Part shown: in pieces, positions 50,031 to 62,300 of the stretch | Numbering within the stretch: position 1 is the first letter of the stretch | Layout of the letters: the number at the start of each line of letters is the position of its first letter | Assembly (NCBI GenBank): GCA_030407315.1 | Contig: JALQPE010002416.1 | Coordinates: 59,073-123,072, forward strand | DNA length: 64,000 bases | DNA from: Asparagopsis taxiformis | Lineage: Eukaryota > Rhodophyta > Florideophyceae > Bonnemaisoniales > Bonnemaisoniaceae | Direction of reading: 5' to 3' | Translations under genes and position numbers: made by a program | The notes under the pieces: generated by a model | What the model saw: only the letters and a program-made list of their open reading frames with translations | Databases searched by the model: none | Told to the model about the DNA's origin: nothing

Positions 50031-50721
50031 CTGATATAGTAAAATTCGGTGTCTGGGAGTGGTGGATGAGATGGAGCGTCACGCTGTCGTGGGCATCTTT
50101 CTGGGGTAGAGGAAGGCAGTTCTAGCGCTATGAGGATGGGGCATGGACGGTATTCATATGGGAATGGACAGAATAGTACGGCTAGGAATTTTTATTTCGT
50201 AGTGACTATGAGCTAGCGAGAGGTATACGCGGTAGGATAGGTAGCAATCTAAGAGGGTGCGATATGGGAAGCTTCACTCTGGATTTGTTTATTTGCGCAG
50301 GCTACATTGAGAATAAACAATCCCTATGTTAAAAATGCTACTACAACTAACACTATTCCGACGAGTAAAACTAAAACTACTAGAAAAGTCTAGAAATCTA
50401 TCAACTGATTGAGCTGCATGAATAAGCTAGGAAATGAAGAGAAGAAGAAAAAATGATGTATAGAAAGGAAACAAGTTAGTGACGTTGAATTGGAGAGGGA
50501 AATTGATGGTGATTAGGAGACTAACGTACCTTAACAAATACCATTGCATCCCAAATTGAGATATGTACTCACAGGCAGAAAAGAAAATTAGTGGAGAAGT
50601 GGTAAGAGAGAAAGATAAATGAAAGTAGAAGTGGAACACTCACCGACTGGAAACCTGAGAAAGAGAAAACGAATAGAAAACTGGGTTAGTGGCGTGAGTT
50701 GTGGAAACGTACCATCATGGT
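50031..50721. other. Spacer, A/T-rich, no gene
   Basis: No conserved ORF or RNA seen. Confidence 0.3.
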
Positions 50722-50860
50722 TCATATCCGTCGGAGACAAAGCAACAACTTTGGCCTTGGAAGCCGTATTGATGATCTAAAACTTACGCTTTGGAAGCAG
50801 TTTAGATGATCTATACGGCTTCCACGGCCAGGGTTGTTGCTTTGTTTCCGACGGATATGA
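50722..50860. repeat. Long fold-back: 60 bp inverted arms, 19 nt loop
   Basis: Arms 50722-50781 and 50801-50860 pair along 60 bp with about six mismatches. Each outer end reads TCATATCCGTCGGA. If transcribed it would make a long hairpin RNA. It resembles a small inverted-repeat (MITE-like) insertion or a small-RNA precursor. Confidence 0.9.
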
Positions 50861-51900
50861 AGATGGAAACAGGGATTTCCAGAATCTTTCGTTTAAGTAG
50901 TACTCTACGGGCGGAAATGACGTGTAGGAGAACAATAGAGGGATGAGTTTGAAACGGAGCGGTGCGATGGGAGGCCCAGAAAAACGATACCTAGGCTGCG
51001 AATTACGCTTGGAAGCACATGATCTGGCAGAGGAGGCGCACATTATCGTATCTTCTACCGCCTTTTATTGTCTAGAATGACGTCATCACTACAGAAATAT
51101 AGGAAAAACACTAGCATATGGGGCCTACAGGACAGGCGGAGGTGAAGAGTAAGAAAAATGGCGCACTTTCCTGGACGAGGAGTCCGCGCTTCCAGTGATG
51201 ATGTGGATGGTATATATCGATAACGTCATTGTATGCTCCGAGTACACTTGGCAGGCAGTCAAAGCGGGCCACGTGGATGGTGGCGGTTAGGAAACAGCAG
51301 TGTCGAAGAATTTTTATAATTTTCATGTTTCAAGCGAGCAGTGAGTCTGCATTGCAATATATAAATGTATCCTAATTTAAGATATCACACCGAGTACGAT
51401 TCAACGAGACATCGTGTTTTCACCTTGTGAATAGGGCCGAGAATATGGTAGAGTATACGAGTAGGAACTACGTGCATGAGAAAATCAGATTCAGTATTAG
51501 TGCTTAGAGCATCACTGCGTAACAAACGGAAGTGGATACGTCTTGGCCAGGATGGTGTTTAGGGAATGCGATACAAGATAGCAAAACGATATTGAGTAGG
51601 TCGAGCCCGGATGAAATAGCAATCATTGTGCATAAAGTAATGAGCATAGGAAAAATCATTGTGGTGAAACAGTTCATTGGATCGAATGAAAGCCAGGAAA
51701 GGTTTCTTAATGGTTGAATTTAGTGGCGGAGAAATATAATTCTGCACTATAGCGGAGAAGTAGCGGAAAAGAGTAAATCTCCTTCAGCAAGCGAGACATG
51801 CATCAATATTGCCCAGTATAGTTCGTCTGAAGTGCAAGTTGAACCTCGCAAAGTGAATATCAGAGGTCGTTGGCTAGTGGTTGAAGAAGTCTGCAACGAT
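50861..51900. other. Spacer, no gene recognised
   Basis: Short ORFs without motifs on both strands. Confidence 0.3.
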
Positions 51901-52325
51901 GGAGCAATTCTTGAAAACGGATTTGGCTGCAGAAAACTATTCCGAACAGGCCAGAGTTCGTGCAGTTCTCTTCGACGGAGAATCTGGCTGGGTGTACGGT
52001 GAAATTTTTGTTCAACGGATCGTTTAGGGGTGCTCCGGACGTCCAAAATTGTGTCAACCTCGAGATGACGGCGTACTACACTTGTAGCCGTTGGTGGGCC
52101 GGGCTGAAACCGAACTCGGTTGGTACCATTGGGCAGGAATGGATTGCTGGTTTGTTGGAAATCTTCGGGTACGTGAAGGAGGTGGCCGAGTATTGGAACG
52201 TTTCGGATGTGTTGAGGATGCTGGATGGCTCCATTCCCAGCGTGGGTGACCCGAGCAAGAGCTTCGACATTCACTCACGCGTTGTCGAAGTTTTTGCGCT
52301 GATGGTGCCCAAGAAGGGGTTCTGA
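51901..52325 (+). pseudogene. Unrecognised ORF fragment upstream of the decayed dioxygenase
   Basis: Frames 51899-52026 and 51960-52325 look coding (FDGESGWVYGEIF; TIGQEWIAGLLEIFGYVKEV). They are on the same strand as the dioxygenase-like fragment and may belong to the same broken gene. No family is recognised. Confidence 0.35.
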
Positions 52326-52673
52326 GCGGACTTACATCCCAAGGAAGGCCCTCCCAATGGCTCCAAGTTTGAGAACATCTTTCCCAATCGGAAGTCTATG
52401 TTTTGAAAGGACGCCAGGAAAATGCTCCTGCGCGTAACTGGCTACCGCGACATGTAAATGCGGAAACAATTTTACGTGGTGGACCCACACATCCCACATG
52501 CTGCGCTCCCAGTCACATGTGGTCATGATTCCGCCAACCCTTCCCCTTCCATTTCCCTGACCATCCCTTCATCCTCCATTCCTTTGCCTTTGAAGAATCC
52601 AATTTAGGTAGTACCACCTCAATTAGATTCTTCCAGCTATTCCGAGGCTGCCTCTGTTTCTGCCACTACCCCT

Positions 52674-54073
52674 GTCGTGTCTGCATCGTCCGGAGTGGAA
52701 ACTTCTGGGAAAGTGATGCCCAAAAGGAGTACCTGCCTGAAAGAGAGTCGTTCCGGTCGTGGTGGAACAGCGACGGCGGGTGGTGCGAGCCCTGTTCAGG
52801 TCGTCGAGCTGGAGAGCGCACCCAAGGATGCGGGTAAAAGCTCCATCCTTGGGAAGCGCAACTGGGAAACCGCTTCTGCGACGCCCGAGCCCTCTACCAA
52901 ATTTGGTACTTTTAAAAGAGGAAGCTCAGTGAGACTTCATCAAAGTCGTCGTCAAAGAAATCCAAGTCGGCTTCCAGAGGACGTTCTCGGGAGCCGATTC
53001 TCCAGTTCGACGACGCCCATGAAAATCCTATTCCCGACAGTATCGTCGATGAGAATGTGGCCGCCGTTCTCCCCAGCGCAATTGCGTCTGGTAGCCCGAT
53101 GAAGTACTACATGGAAATTACGACGGTAGAGACGGTGCGGGCGGAAATAAAGGCGGCAGCATTCCTGGCAGCTGCATCGCCAGGTGCTGAGGACTCGGTG
53201 GTGGAATAGTACTTTGCGGTGAAGCGGCGTTGCTGGACAACATGGGGGTGGTTGTTGTGGAAGGCCTCTTGCAGTCGTCCACGGCTGGTAGCGCGACGCA
53301 TGACCTCTTCAGTCACTTTTCTCGACAGTTCCAGCTGGTTGAGGAGGTTGAAAAGCCACAGAAACCCTCCCAGCAGTCTGATTCTGATTATGAAGACAGG
53401 AAACCACAGGACGAGCCCCCAGATTTCGCCAAGCCCGGTTTTGATCCTTCGCCGTGGCATTTCATCCACAACGTGGGTGCTGCGAAGGACCGCATAGATG
53501 GTGGTCGTGGGCGACTCCCCCTGCCGCGGTGTGAATTGTGCGACAAGCTGGAGGAGGGGAATTTGGATATGTACAGGAACAAGTTGGTGGCAGAGCTTGC
53601 TCTTGGTGTTTGTGCGGATTTCTTGAAGTTGGGAATGGAGGGTGAGGATCCTGTCTTTTTCCCGAAGACAGGATTACGGCTGCTTCTTAAAACAGATGGG
53701 GCTGCGGACCAGGATGGGCACACGGACTTCTGAGTATCCCAATTTTGAGGAGTCGGACCTACCCAATCCCCATCCTATTTCATGATGTCGAGCGGATCCG
53801 ATGGGTTCTTTATAGTAGCTGCACCTTATAGTCATGTATGCCTGGTCCATACGGACGCCGACATGTGGAAGGTTCCCGTTAACCACTTTTATGTGCCACC
53901 CTATTCCGTCTTAGTTGATCGCGGTGACCTTTACCATTACGGGGTCGGCTTCAGGTGAGGAGATCTTCCTGTGGGAGCAGAATTTAGTCTATGGTCTGCC
54001 CACGCGCGGCCACATCTACTTGAAGACTGAGAAGGACGTCCTCACGGACCACATCCACACCGTCGAATATTAA
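52674..54073 (+). pseudogene. Decayed 2OG-Fe(II) dioxygenase-like gene
   Basis: A Ser/Thr/Lys-rich N-terminal part (52674-53102) shifts frame into MGVVVVEGLLQSS (from 53230), the typical start of such an oxygenase fold. The frame runs to GHTDF at 53731 (candidate H-x-D) and meets two in-frame TGA codons (53731-53733, 53746-53748). It continues as GFFIVAAPYSHV and then VPPYSVLVDRGDLYHYGVGF, ending in TGA at 53958. The last block parallels VPPRSVFIGHGHVQHAGAGH of the ParB-dioxygenase, giving the distal His. A shifted frame (to about 54073) adds a plausible tail. Both TGA codons fit CGA to TGA at CpG. Confidence 0.55.
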
Positions 54074-54490
54074 AAGTATGACAGGAGCAATAGATAGCAT
54101 ACGAGAAGTATTAAAACCTATGCTATTGTTCCCTGCTATGAAGTTCTGTCTTTCTCATCTCAACATTATTCGCTTAGCCCACCTTTCTATTTTCATCTAT
54201 ACATCTGACCTTCATGTCATAGTTTAGTGCTACTAAGCCTATTGATTGCTACATTTTTGTATTAGTCTACAACTTTACATGATTTCACTAGCTAGACCGT
54301 AGGGGGGACTAGTTTTAGACCTTGACAACCCGTGAGGTTCGACTATAAGAGACGTTGCTGAGATAACACATGACACAGAATGCTCCTGGAAGCCACTCAC
54401 AGCCGTACAAACGTTCTGCTGAGCCATGTTCCTGACTTCCCAATTCCTTGCTCACCCTTCCCTAGGTGGGAGGGGGACGGAACTCTCAGC
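54074..54490. other. Spacer, no gene
   Basis: A/T-rich sequence followed by the start of the first hairpin cluster. Nothing supportable. Confidence 0.3.
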
Positions 54491-54960
54491 CCCTTACAGC
54501 GGAAGCCGTTTACCGGGGATTCTTACAGCAAAGTCATCGTTACGATGACTTTGCTGTAAGAAAGCGTTTCCATTACAGTGGCCAAGAATTTTTTCACCGG
54601 GTAAAAAAATCATGGCAGCTGTAATGATTTATTTTCTTACAGCAAAGTCATCGTAACGATGACTTTGCTGTAAGGAAACGTTTCCATTGCAGTGGCCAAA
54701 GAAATTTTACCGGGTAAAAAATCAGCAAGAATTTTTACCGGGTGAAAAATCGTGGCTGCTGTAATGATTTATTTTCTTACAGCAAAGTCATCGTTACGAT
54801 GACTTTGCTGTAAGAAAGCGTTTCAATTACAGTGGCCAAGAATTTTTTTACCGGGTAAAAAATCATGGCTGCTGTAATGATTTATTTTCTTACAGCAAAG
54901 TCATCGTAACGATGACTTTGCTGTAAGCATCCCTGGTAAATTGCTTCCGCTGTAAGCGGC
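54490..54960. repeat. Hairpin cluster 1 (four 39 bp hairpins in a larger inverted repeat)
   Basis: Hairpins at 54522-54560, 54636-54674, 54776-54814 and 54889-54927. Each has an 18 bp stem (CTTACAGCAAAGTCATCG) and a 3 nt centre reading TTA, TAA, TTA, TAA in turn. Between them lie ACCGGGTAAAAAA blocks. The outer edges CTTACAGCGGAAGC and GCTTCCGCTGTAAG are inverted, so the cluster is itself palindromic at a larger scale. Confidence 0.93.
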
Positions 54961-55504
54961 AGGGACTTCCGTCCTTTTCCGACCTAGGGAAGGGTGAGGA
55001 AGGAATTATGAAGTCAGGAAACAGGGTATAGGAATGGTATGGACGGCTGTAGGCGGCATTAGGTAACACATTGTGTTGTTTACACCCGGTTTGAGCTGGG
55101 TGTTGTGTCTAGTATGGTTGGAGGAGTGTACGAAATTTCTACCACGTGGTCGGAAATGGTTCAATTTTCTCACGACAGAGATTCTGACTTTCGAAATTCA
55201 AACTCGTTAAAGTGGGCTGGAGTTGGTGTGAACACCTCCAGGACCTCTGGGAAGGATCTGGTAACACATGTCCTGTGACTGCACGCGGTTATCCTCTCTG
55301 AAATCAACCATAGATTATCGGAGGGCAAAATCTACTCTTGGTGCCTTGTGGCACATTGACAATACAAAACCGTCTGTTTCCAGTTTTTATATACTTTACT
55401 CTCGAGTAGATAGGATTTCAGCTGTCCAAGTAAAGAATGGGCCATATAAATGTTTCATTTCAACACAAGCATTGTGCAATTCAACCTCTTCCAGGTCCAA
55501 AAAC

Positions 55505-55554
55505 TTGTCCAGAGTACACTTCCAGGCCATCGCCTGGGAGCGTACTCTGGACAA
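55505..55554. repeat. Imperfect hairpin with 23 bp arms
   Basis: TTGTCCAGAGTACACTTCC pairs with the inverted copy ending GTACTCTGGACAA, with a short CATC loop. A single arm of the same sequence recurs near 58207. Confidence 0.7.
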
Positions 55555-55787
55555 TTTTTTGGACTAAGTGCACTTTCAAGTGCATGCACTTGGAGGCATC
55601 CAGTCCAAATCTACGTCGTTCCGACAAAGTTGAATTTTGGCCATGGCCGAAATTCATCATATCTGCAGTTGTGAGAATCTGATGACCAAAAATCGATGCA
55701 TTCTGCCAGCCCTAATGCGCAAGCCAGAAGCTTTACGGACAGATAAAACACCTTTCTGTAATCCCCAGAGCCACTCCAGCCCTTATA

Positions 55788-55852
55788 CACTACGGTGTTG
55801 AAAAGAGGGCCTCAGACAGTACGGTGAGACAGTGATTTTTACTGCCTCACTG
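55788..55852 (+). repeat. Second CACTA-type left end
   Basis: About 60 bp nearly identical to the end at 49318 (CACTACGGTGTTGAAAAG, then GGGCCTCAGACAGTA), after which the sequence diverges. It marks a nested or truncated copy inside the larger CACTA-like element. Confidence 0.75.
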
Positions 55853-56089
55853 TACAATGATCTTCAGGAAGTAGGATATTCTCTAAGCCTAGCACGGGAG
55901 AGAAAGATGGAAGCGTAGGCATGCAGAAGTATAGAGGCAATAGTATGTGTAGACTATGGCAGTGGTAGAAAAGTATTTCATGCACGAAAAGGACTGGTAG
56001 AGTGACACTAGAGAAGTGATGCTTAGCAGGAAGGGATGTGGAGATGATGAAGGAGGACAACAGACATGAGATCGAGGGTTGAGACCAAC

Positions 56090-56310
56090 GGCTTACAGAC
56101 GGAGCAGTTTACCAGGGATGTTTACAGCAAAGTCATCGTTACGATGACTTTGCTGTAAGAAAACAATTCATTACAGTAGCCATGATTTTTTTACCGGGTA
56201 AAAAATTCCTGGCCACTGTAATGAAAACGTTTTCTTACAGCAAAGTCATCGTAACGATGACTTTGCTGTAAGCATCCCTGGTAAACTGCCTCAGCTGTAA
56301 GCGGCTGGGA
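56090..56310. repeat. Hairpin cluster 2
   Basis: Two hairpins (56122-56158 with centre TTA, 56234-56272 with centre TAA) inside inverted outer edges. Flanks on both sides repeat those of clusters 1 and 3 (CATGAGA upstream, GGGAAGGGTGAG downstream), so the cluster is part of a ~1 kb tandem unit. Confidence 0.9.
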
Positions 56311-56989
56311 GCTTGGTCCCTCCCTCACCTTGGGAAGGGTGAGCAAGGAATTGTGAAGCCGTAAAACATGGCAGAGGGATGGTTTGGACGGCTGTTAGCG
56401 GTGTTGGGGAGCACTCTGCGTCGTGCTAACCCAGTCTGGGCTGGGTGCCCTGCCTGGTACGGCGGGAGGAGTGCACAAAATTTCAAACACAATTTCCTCA
56501 AGAGTGAAATTCTGATTGTCGAAACTCAACCTCCCTAAAATGAACTAGAGCTGGCATGAGCACCTCCAGGACGTCTGGAAAGGTACTGACAGCACATTTT
56601 CGGAGCATTGGCGCAGCTGTTCTCTCTGAGATCAAGCATAGAGTATCCGTGGCCAGATTCTATTCCTGGTGCCGTGTGGCACAGTGACCACACCAAATCG
56701 CCCTTTTTAGCAGACTATAGATTTGAGTTACTAGGAATCTAGCTGCCTTCAATACCAACATAGTTGGTAAGTAGGCTAGCCTAGGATTGTAGGAAAATCA
56801 GGAAGGATGGGAGGGTAGGTATGCAGCAACATGAAGGGGATAGTATGAGTAGATTATGGCGGTGGTAGAGAAGGATTGCACTCACTGAAGGGTCGGCTGG
56901 AGTGACACCGGAGTCGACATAGAAGGGAGGTTGGGATAGGCTGGGATGAAGGAAGACAAGAGACATGAGAGAGAGGGTGAAGCCAGACC

Positions 56990-57375
56990 GCTTACAGCTG
57001 AGGCAGTTTACCGCGGGTGCTGACAGCAAAGTCATCGTTACGATGACTTTGCTGTAAGAAAAGAAAACATTACAGCAGGCACGTTTTTTTACCCGGTAAA
57101 AAAATTCTTGGTGATTTTTTACCCGGTAAAAATTCTTCGCCTACTGTAATGTTTCCTTTTCTTACAGCAAAGTCATCGTTACGATGACTTTGCTGTAAGA
57201 AAACGTTTCATTACAGTAGCCACGATTTTTTACCCGGTAAAAAAATTCTTGGTGATTTTTTCACCCGGTAAAATCCTTCGCCCACTGTAATGTTTTCTTT
57301 TCTTACAGCAAAGTCATCGTAACGATGACTTTGCTGTAAGCATCCCTGGTAAACTGCCTCAGCTGTAAGCGTCTG
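56990..57375. repeat. Hairpin cluster 3
   Basis: Hairpins at about 57021-57058 (first arm mutated to TGACAG), 57161-57199 (TTA) and 57302-57340 (TAA). They are separated by TTTTTTACCCGGTAAAAAA near-palindromes and bounded by inverted CAGTTTACC / GGTAAACTG edges. Confidence 0.9.
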
Positions 57376-58229
57376 GTACCTTGGTCCCTCTCTCACTTTG
57401 GGAAGGGTGAGATAGGAATTTTGAAGTCGGGAACATTGTGGAAGGATGGTTTCGACGGCTTCGGGCGGCTTTGAAGAGCAATCTGTGTCTTGTTCACCCG
57501 GGCTGAACTACCTAAAAAGTTCAGTATTGGGAGAGCAGCACGGTAAATTTCGACCACCATTTTCTCACGACAGAGATTCTGGCGGTCGAAATTCAAACTC
57601 GTTAAAATGGACTAGAGTTGGTGTGAACACCTCCAGGACCTCTGGAAAGGTACTACCTGCACATTTTCCGAGGCTACAAGAAGCCGGTCTCTCCAATATC
57701 AAGCATAGATTATCGGTGCGCAAAATCTACTCCTGGTGCTGTGTAGCACATTGACTATACAAAACCGTCCGTTTTCCGTTATAATAAACTATACTCTCAA
57801 GTAGGTAGGAATCTAGATATTCACCTTACATCGATGGTTATGAAGTAGGTTAGCCTAGGACTGAAGGACAGAAGGTAAAGGATAGGATGGTAGGCATGGG
57901 GTAAAATGAAGGTGGTGGTATGAGTAGAATACGGAAGTGGTAGACAGGTATTTAATGCACAGGAGGGGCGTGTGAAGTGACACCAGAGGCGCGGTGCGTC
58001 ACAGGAAGGAAGACTGGAATGATGAAGGAGAACTAGAGGCATGAGAGATAGGTTGTTGAGGCATGCTTCTAGCTCTATTATATAACTACATTGCTCCTCT
58101 ATAGGCTACGCAATCCATTCCAGCAGTTCTAGTTAAAAATGGACTATATGAATGTTTCATTTCAATATCAGCATTGTGCAGTTGAGCCTCTTCAAGGTCC
58201 GAAAACTTGTCCAGAGTACGCTTCCAGGC

Positions 58230-58935
58230 CACTTGAAGGCATCCAGAACACTTGCACTTCGTTCTTGCAAAGTTCAATTTTGGCTATCACATCTCCAGTT
58301 GTGGGAGTCTGGTGACCAAAAGTCGATGCATTCTGGAATCCCTACCACGCAATTCAACAGCTTTACGGACACATAAAACACTTTTCCGTACTCCCTAGAG
58401 CCACTCCAGCCCTTACGGATCACTTACACTTCGTTCCGACAAAGTTCAATTTTGGCCATCACATCTCCAGTTGTGAGAATCTGGTGACCAAAAATTAGTG
58501 AACTCCGGAAGCTGTACCTCGCAAGCCACCAGCTTTCAGGGCAAATAAAACCCATTACAGTACTCCCCAGACCCACTCCAACCCTTACAGACCACTTGCA
58601 CTTCGTTCCGACAAAGTTCAATTTTGGCCATCACATCTTCAGTTGTGGGAATCTGGTGACCAAAACTCGATGCATTCTGTCAGCCCTAATGCGCAAGCCA
58701 GCAGCTTTACGAACTCATAGAACACTTTTCCGTACTCCCTAGACCCACTCCAACCCTTACAGACCACTTGCACATCATTCGGACAAAGTTCCATTTTGAC
58801 CATCACATCTCCAGTTGTGAGAATCTGATGACCAAAAATCGATGAATTATACCAACCCTTCCACGCAAGCGAGAAAGCTTGAGTGCAATTAAAACAAGTT
58901 TTAGTGCTCCCTAGAACCACCCCAACCGTTTCAGA
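58230..58935. repeat. ~175 bp tandem repeat, four units
   Basis: Blocks with CACTTGCACTTCGTTCCGAC and CATCTCCAGTTGTGAGAATC recur at about 58245, 58425, 58597 and 58767 (spacing ~170-178 bp). A single related unit lies at 55600-55790. Small ORFs here are repeat translations. Confidence 0.75.
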
Positions 58936-59019
58936 CCACTTTGCAGCCTTTTTCGCGAGGTCCGAAATCGTCTCCTTCTTCTTCCCGAGTGAGAAACATC
59001 AGTCCCTCTCATATGCTTA

Positions 59020-59300
59020 CAGAGAAGTTGGTTTACCATGGTTTCTTACAGCAAAGTCATCGTTACGATGACTTTGCTGTAATGTTTTGTTTTCTTACAG
59101 CAAAGTCATCTTACGATGACTTTGCTGTAATGTTTTGTTTTCTTACAGCAAAGTCATCGTTACGATGACTTTGCTGTAAGCAACCGGGGTAAACTGCCTT
59201 TGCTGTAAGAAAACTGAATAGCAGTTCCGACAGCTTGTCCTGAGAAAGCAAATCCGCCTTAACGATGACTTTGCTGTAAGAAAACACAGTAATTACAGTT
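59020..59300. repeat. Hairpin cluster 4
   Basis: Hairpins at 59045-59082, 59094-59130 (one base lost from a stem) and 59142-59180, all with centre TTA, plus a half copy near 59261-59280. Outer edges are again GGTTTACC / GGTAAACTGCC. Confidence 0.88.
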
Positions 59301-62300
59301 CCGACAGCTTGTCCTGAAAACCCGTCCTCCCACATAAGTTTATATTCTGTTACCTACCCTAGAGCTCTAATGACGTGCCCAGTCCCAAGTTTCGTACCTG
59401 GTGCTGGGCAGAATGGCTAATTAGCGTACTTCATTCTAAGGATGAAGTCGACATTCTGTCGCGTCTGCAGCCATAACATGCTGTTGGCGCCGATTACAGC
59501 GGTGATTACACCGTTTGTGACGTAGCCATCGGCGCCGATGATTTATGCGCCGTAACACTTCAACGCGCCTACCACACACGCAATGTACTGTCATATTAGG
59601 TTTTCTCAAATCCTCGTCCGCCCACACGCTCAATTCATGCATGCATTCCCTCACCGCCTTCCACTCGCGTCACACGCACCCTTTCGCCCGTCTAAATGCC
59701 CCCTTGCCTTGACATCCCTCATATATCAACTGGTTCGACTCGCACCGCGTTGGTCCACTTAGCATGACCATAGTCGCCGCGCCCATTCTTCGACCACATT
59801 CGCCGTCCAGTCGCGCCCAATCCCAACTGCCGCACACATACATAAACGAGCTTCCCATGATCACTTCCGCCCGGGCTGTCCCAACGGGCATACGATGCCA
59901 TCCATACTCTGTCCGCAGATGAGCTCAACTCCCTTGTGCCAATCACTTGACGCCATTCGCACCTTCCACACACCCACCTCGCTGTTTCTTACTATCCTTC
60001 ACACACACCTCGCTCCTGCCCAATCACATCTTCCAGTCTGTCACACTCGGTGATGCCAATCCGTCCCAGTAACGAGGTCGCAATATCGTCGACCTCGCTA
60101 TTGAGACAATGTAAACAAAGAGGTTTTTCACCACACCCTGTGATCCATGACTTGACCAACTGAGACCGTGAGCCGGATAACGTTGAAATGTTTATTCTTG
60201 AACTGCATCTTGAGATGTATTGAACACTTGCACAGCAGTCCCCCATCCCTGGACAGCGAGCCAGTCGTTGCACTCGGGTGTCAATCAAGTGAATGCAGTG
60301 TGTCAACGTGCCTTGTACAAAAACTTGGACCGGCTCTTGCGCCCCTGCCACTGCTCAAGCGTATCCAGATACTTGAGTGTGCCAGTCCAGAGTCTTAATA
60401 TTCAGGTTGATGCATGTGAGCTGCCAAAATAGTCCAAATGGAACATATGACGATTTACGCCGAACAAACATGTTGTCCTGCACAGCGTTGTTCTCTAGTG
60501 TTGCGCACTACACCATCTATCCCTTACTATCTAAACGAACAGCTTAAAAATGCTACATCTACAAGCACCAGTGGTGGACTGGGCTCGTCTGTCTTCCAAG
60601 AGTTTCCAGAATGGGATGTGGATATGGTTATGACTTCAACGACAACAGCGTGTGGTGAATGATGAGCGAAAAGTTTGTTTACTCGTTGCTTTCACTCGCA
60701 GTCTGCCCTGCGTCATGGTGCAATGCGATACAAATTGCTACTGGGAAAGAAGCTTTACAGAGTGAGGCAATGGTAAGGTGTCGGATACATACCGACGCTT
60801 CTCATACAAAGCTATATTTGTAAAAGTCAGTAGTATACAGTGTACGTGAGCATTGCATTGCATCGCATCTAGTAAGCGCGCACACGAACGCACAAATACA
60901 GATGCACGCACTGGCGATTGATTCACAACGAGCGCAACTAGTCCACAACAACCATTTGATTGAAGCTCTCCGGGTGATTCTAGCAGCAACGCATCTGCAA
61001 TGGTTACGACACTAAGCTGTTGGAAAGGACCTGCAAGCAAGTTTCAAACACAAGGCCACACCAGCAGCAGAAAGAAAAAGTACATTTGTAATGAAATGCC
61101 ACCGATATATTGCCTCCATCTTGGTTTCAGTGTTAGTTTGTGTAGAGCTGCCGCTGTGGTGAATAAGAGCGTTCCGTGTTTCAACAAGCGTATTAAGAAA
61201 TACATATGTGACTGTGAGCGACATGCGGTGGCATGTTGTTGCGTTACAGACGGTTAGATGATGATGTGAGGGAAGCAGCGATGCAAGAACTAGGCGCACA
61301 TGTAACGCCAACAAAGATGCACACTGTGTTGCATTGAGAGTGCTGCGCGATGTTGGGGCGAGAGAGGAGGTCGACGTGGTGCAGACATCACACATCATTC
61401 CATTCAATTATATTCCACCAATACCCGTCAGGTGTATAGAAACTGTATGATTTCTCCCCAGACTCATCTCCCATCACTCCAGTAATCCCACTATCACCAT
61501 TCCCACTCACGTTTCCATGGTACTCATGTACGTCACACATAGCGTAACCCGTCATCTTCTTAGGACCAGGATTGGACAAAGCAGTGGCGTCTTGGAGTCA
61601 CCGGGACACCATCTGAGAGGTAGGAGTCTCCCCGACTGGTACTGTGACGAATGTGAACCACATCGGGGGTCATCGTAGTTGACTGTGTAGAGCTCATCGC
61701 CATCCCCTCGCTTAGTATCGAGCATAGCTTGTGAAATTCTAGGAAGCTTACTTGAATTAGATACATTTTTCAGTCCTAATGTTTGTCCATAAAGCTAGGC
61801 TCCTCTTCGGCAGTAGGCACGAGACCGAAATGGGTGAATTGACTCGTGAGAAAGCGAGCAGACGTATCAATCTTTCCGTAACTAGTGACATCGTAATCAT
61901 ATCGTTGAAATAACACGTGTGAGATTAATGGTGTGACCAGTAAAGATGCATGTACAAACGGATTGCAATGACAGTTGGAAGAACTGCCGGGTCGCTCGAA
62001 TAGGCCTTCCAGGCTTGCAAAAAAGTGAGAACGGCACGCGCATTACGCAACGCCGCACGGTTGAGACAGGCGGGAAGATTGACATGCAAAATGGCCAGCA
62101 TAAACAGGGAGGTCTGCAGAACAACGTGGACATTTTGTGCACAAAAGCGGTGCAAAAGCTGTGTCTCGGCGTGTCGAAACTCGAGCACGACCGCCGACAT
62201 GACGTGAAAAATGTGCACGTGTTCCTCAGAGAAGACGCGACGGAGGTCGAGCCACCTAGAGTCGCGCAGTGACGATCACACATTTGCCATCGCAAAGTGG

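Noticed and set aside
49547..50082. Overlapping - strand ORFs with Cys-Leu-Gln-Val-Leu-Pro repeats
   Set aside because: Translation of the 36 bp minisatellite in two frames, with no independent support as a gene.
59992..60351. 119-codon - strand ORF
   Set aside because: No motif, and several overlapping ORFs of similar length on both strands suggest chance.
61388..61766. Two adjacent - strand ORFs ending in a Trp-rich tail
   Set aside because: No recognised domain, no repeat elsewhere in the window and no clear continuity between them.
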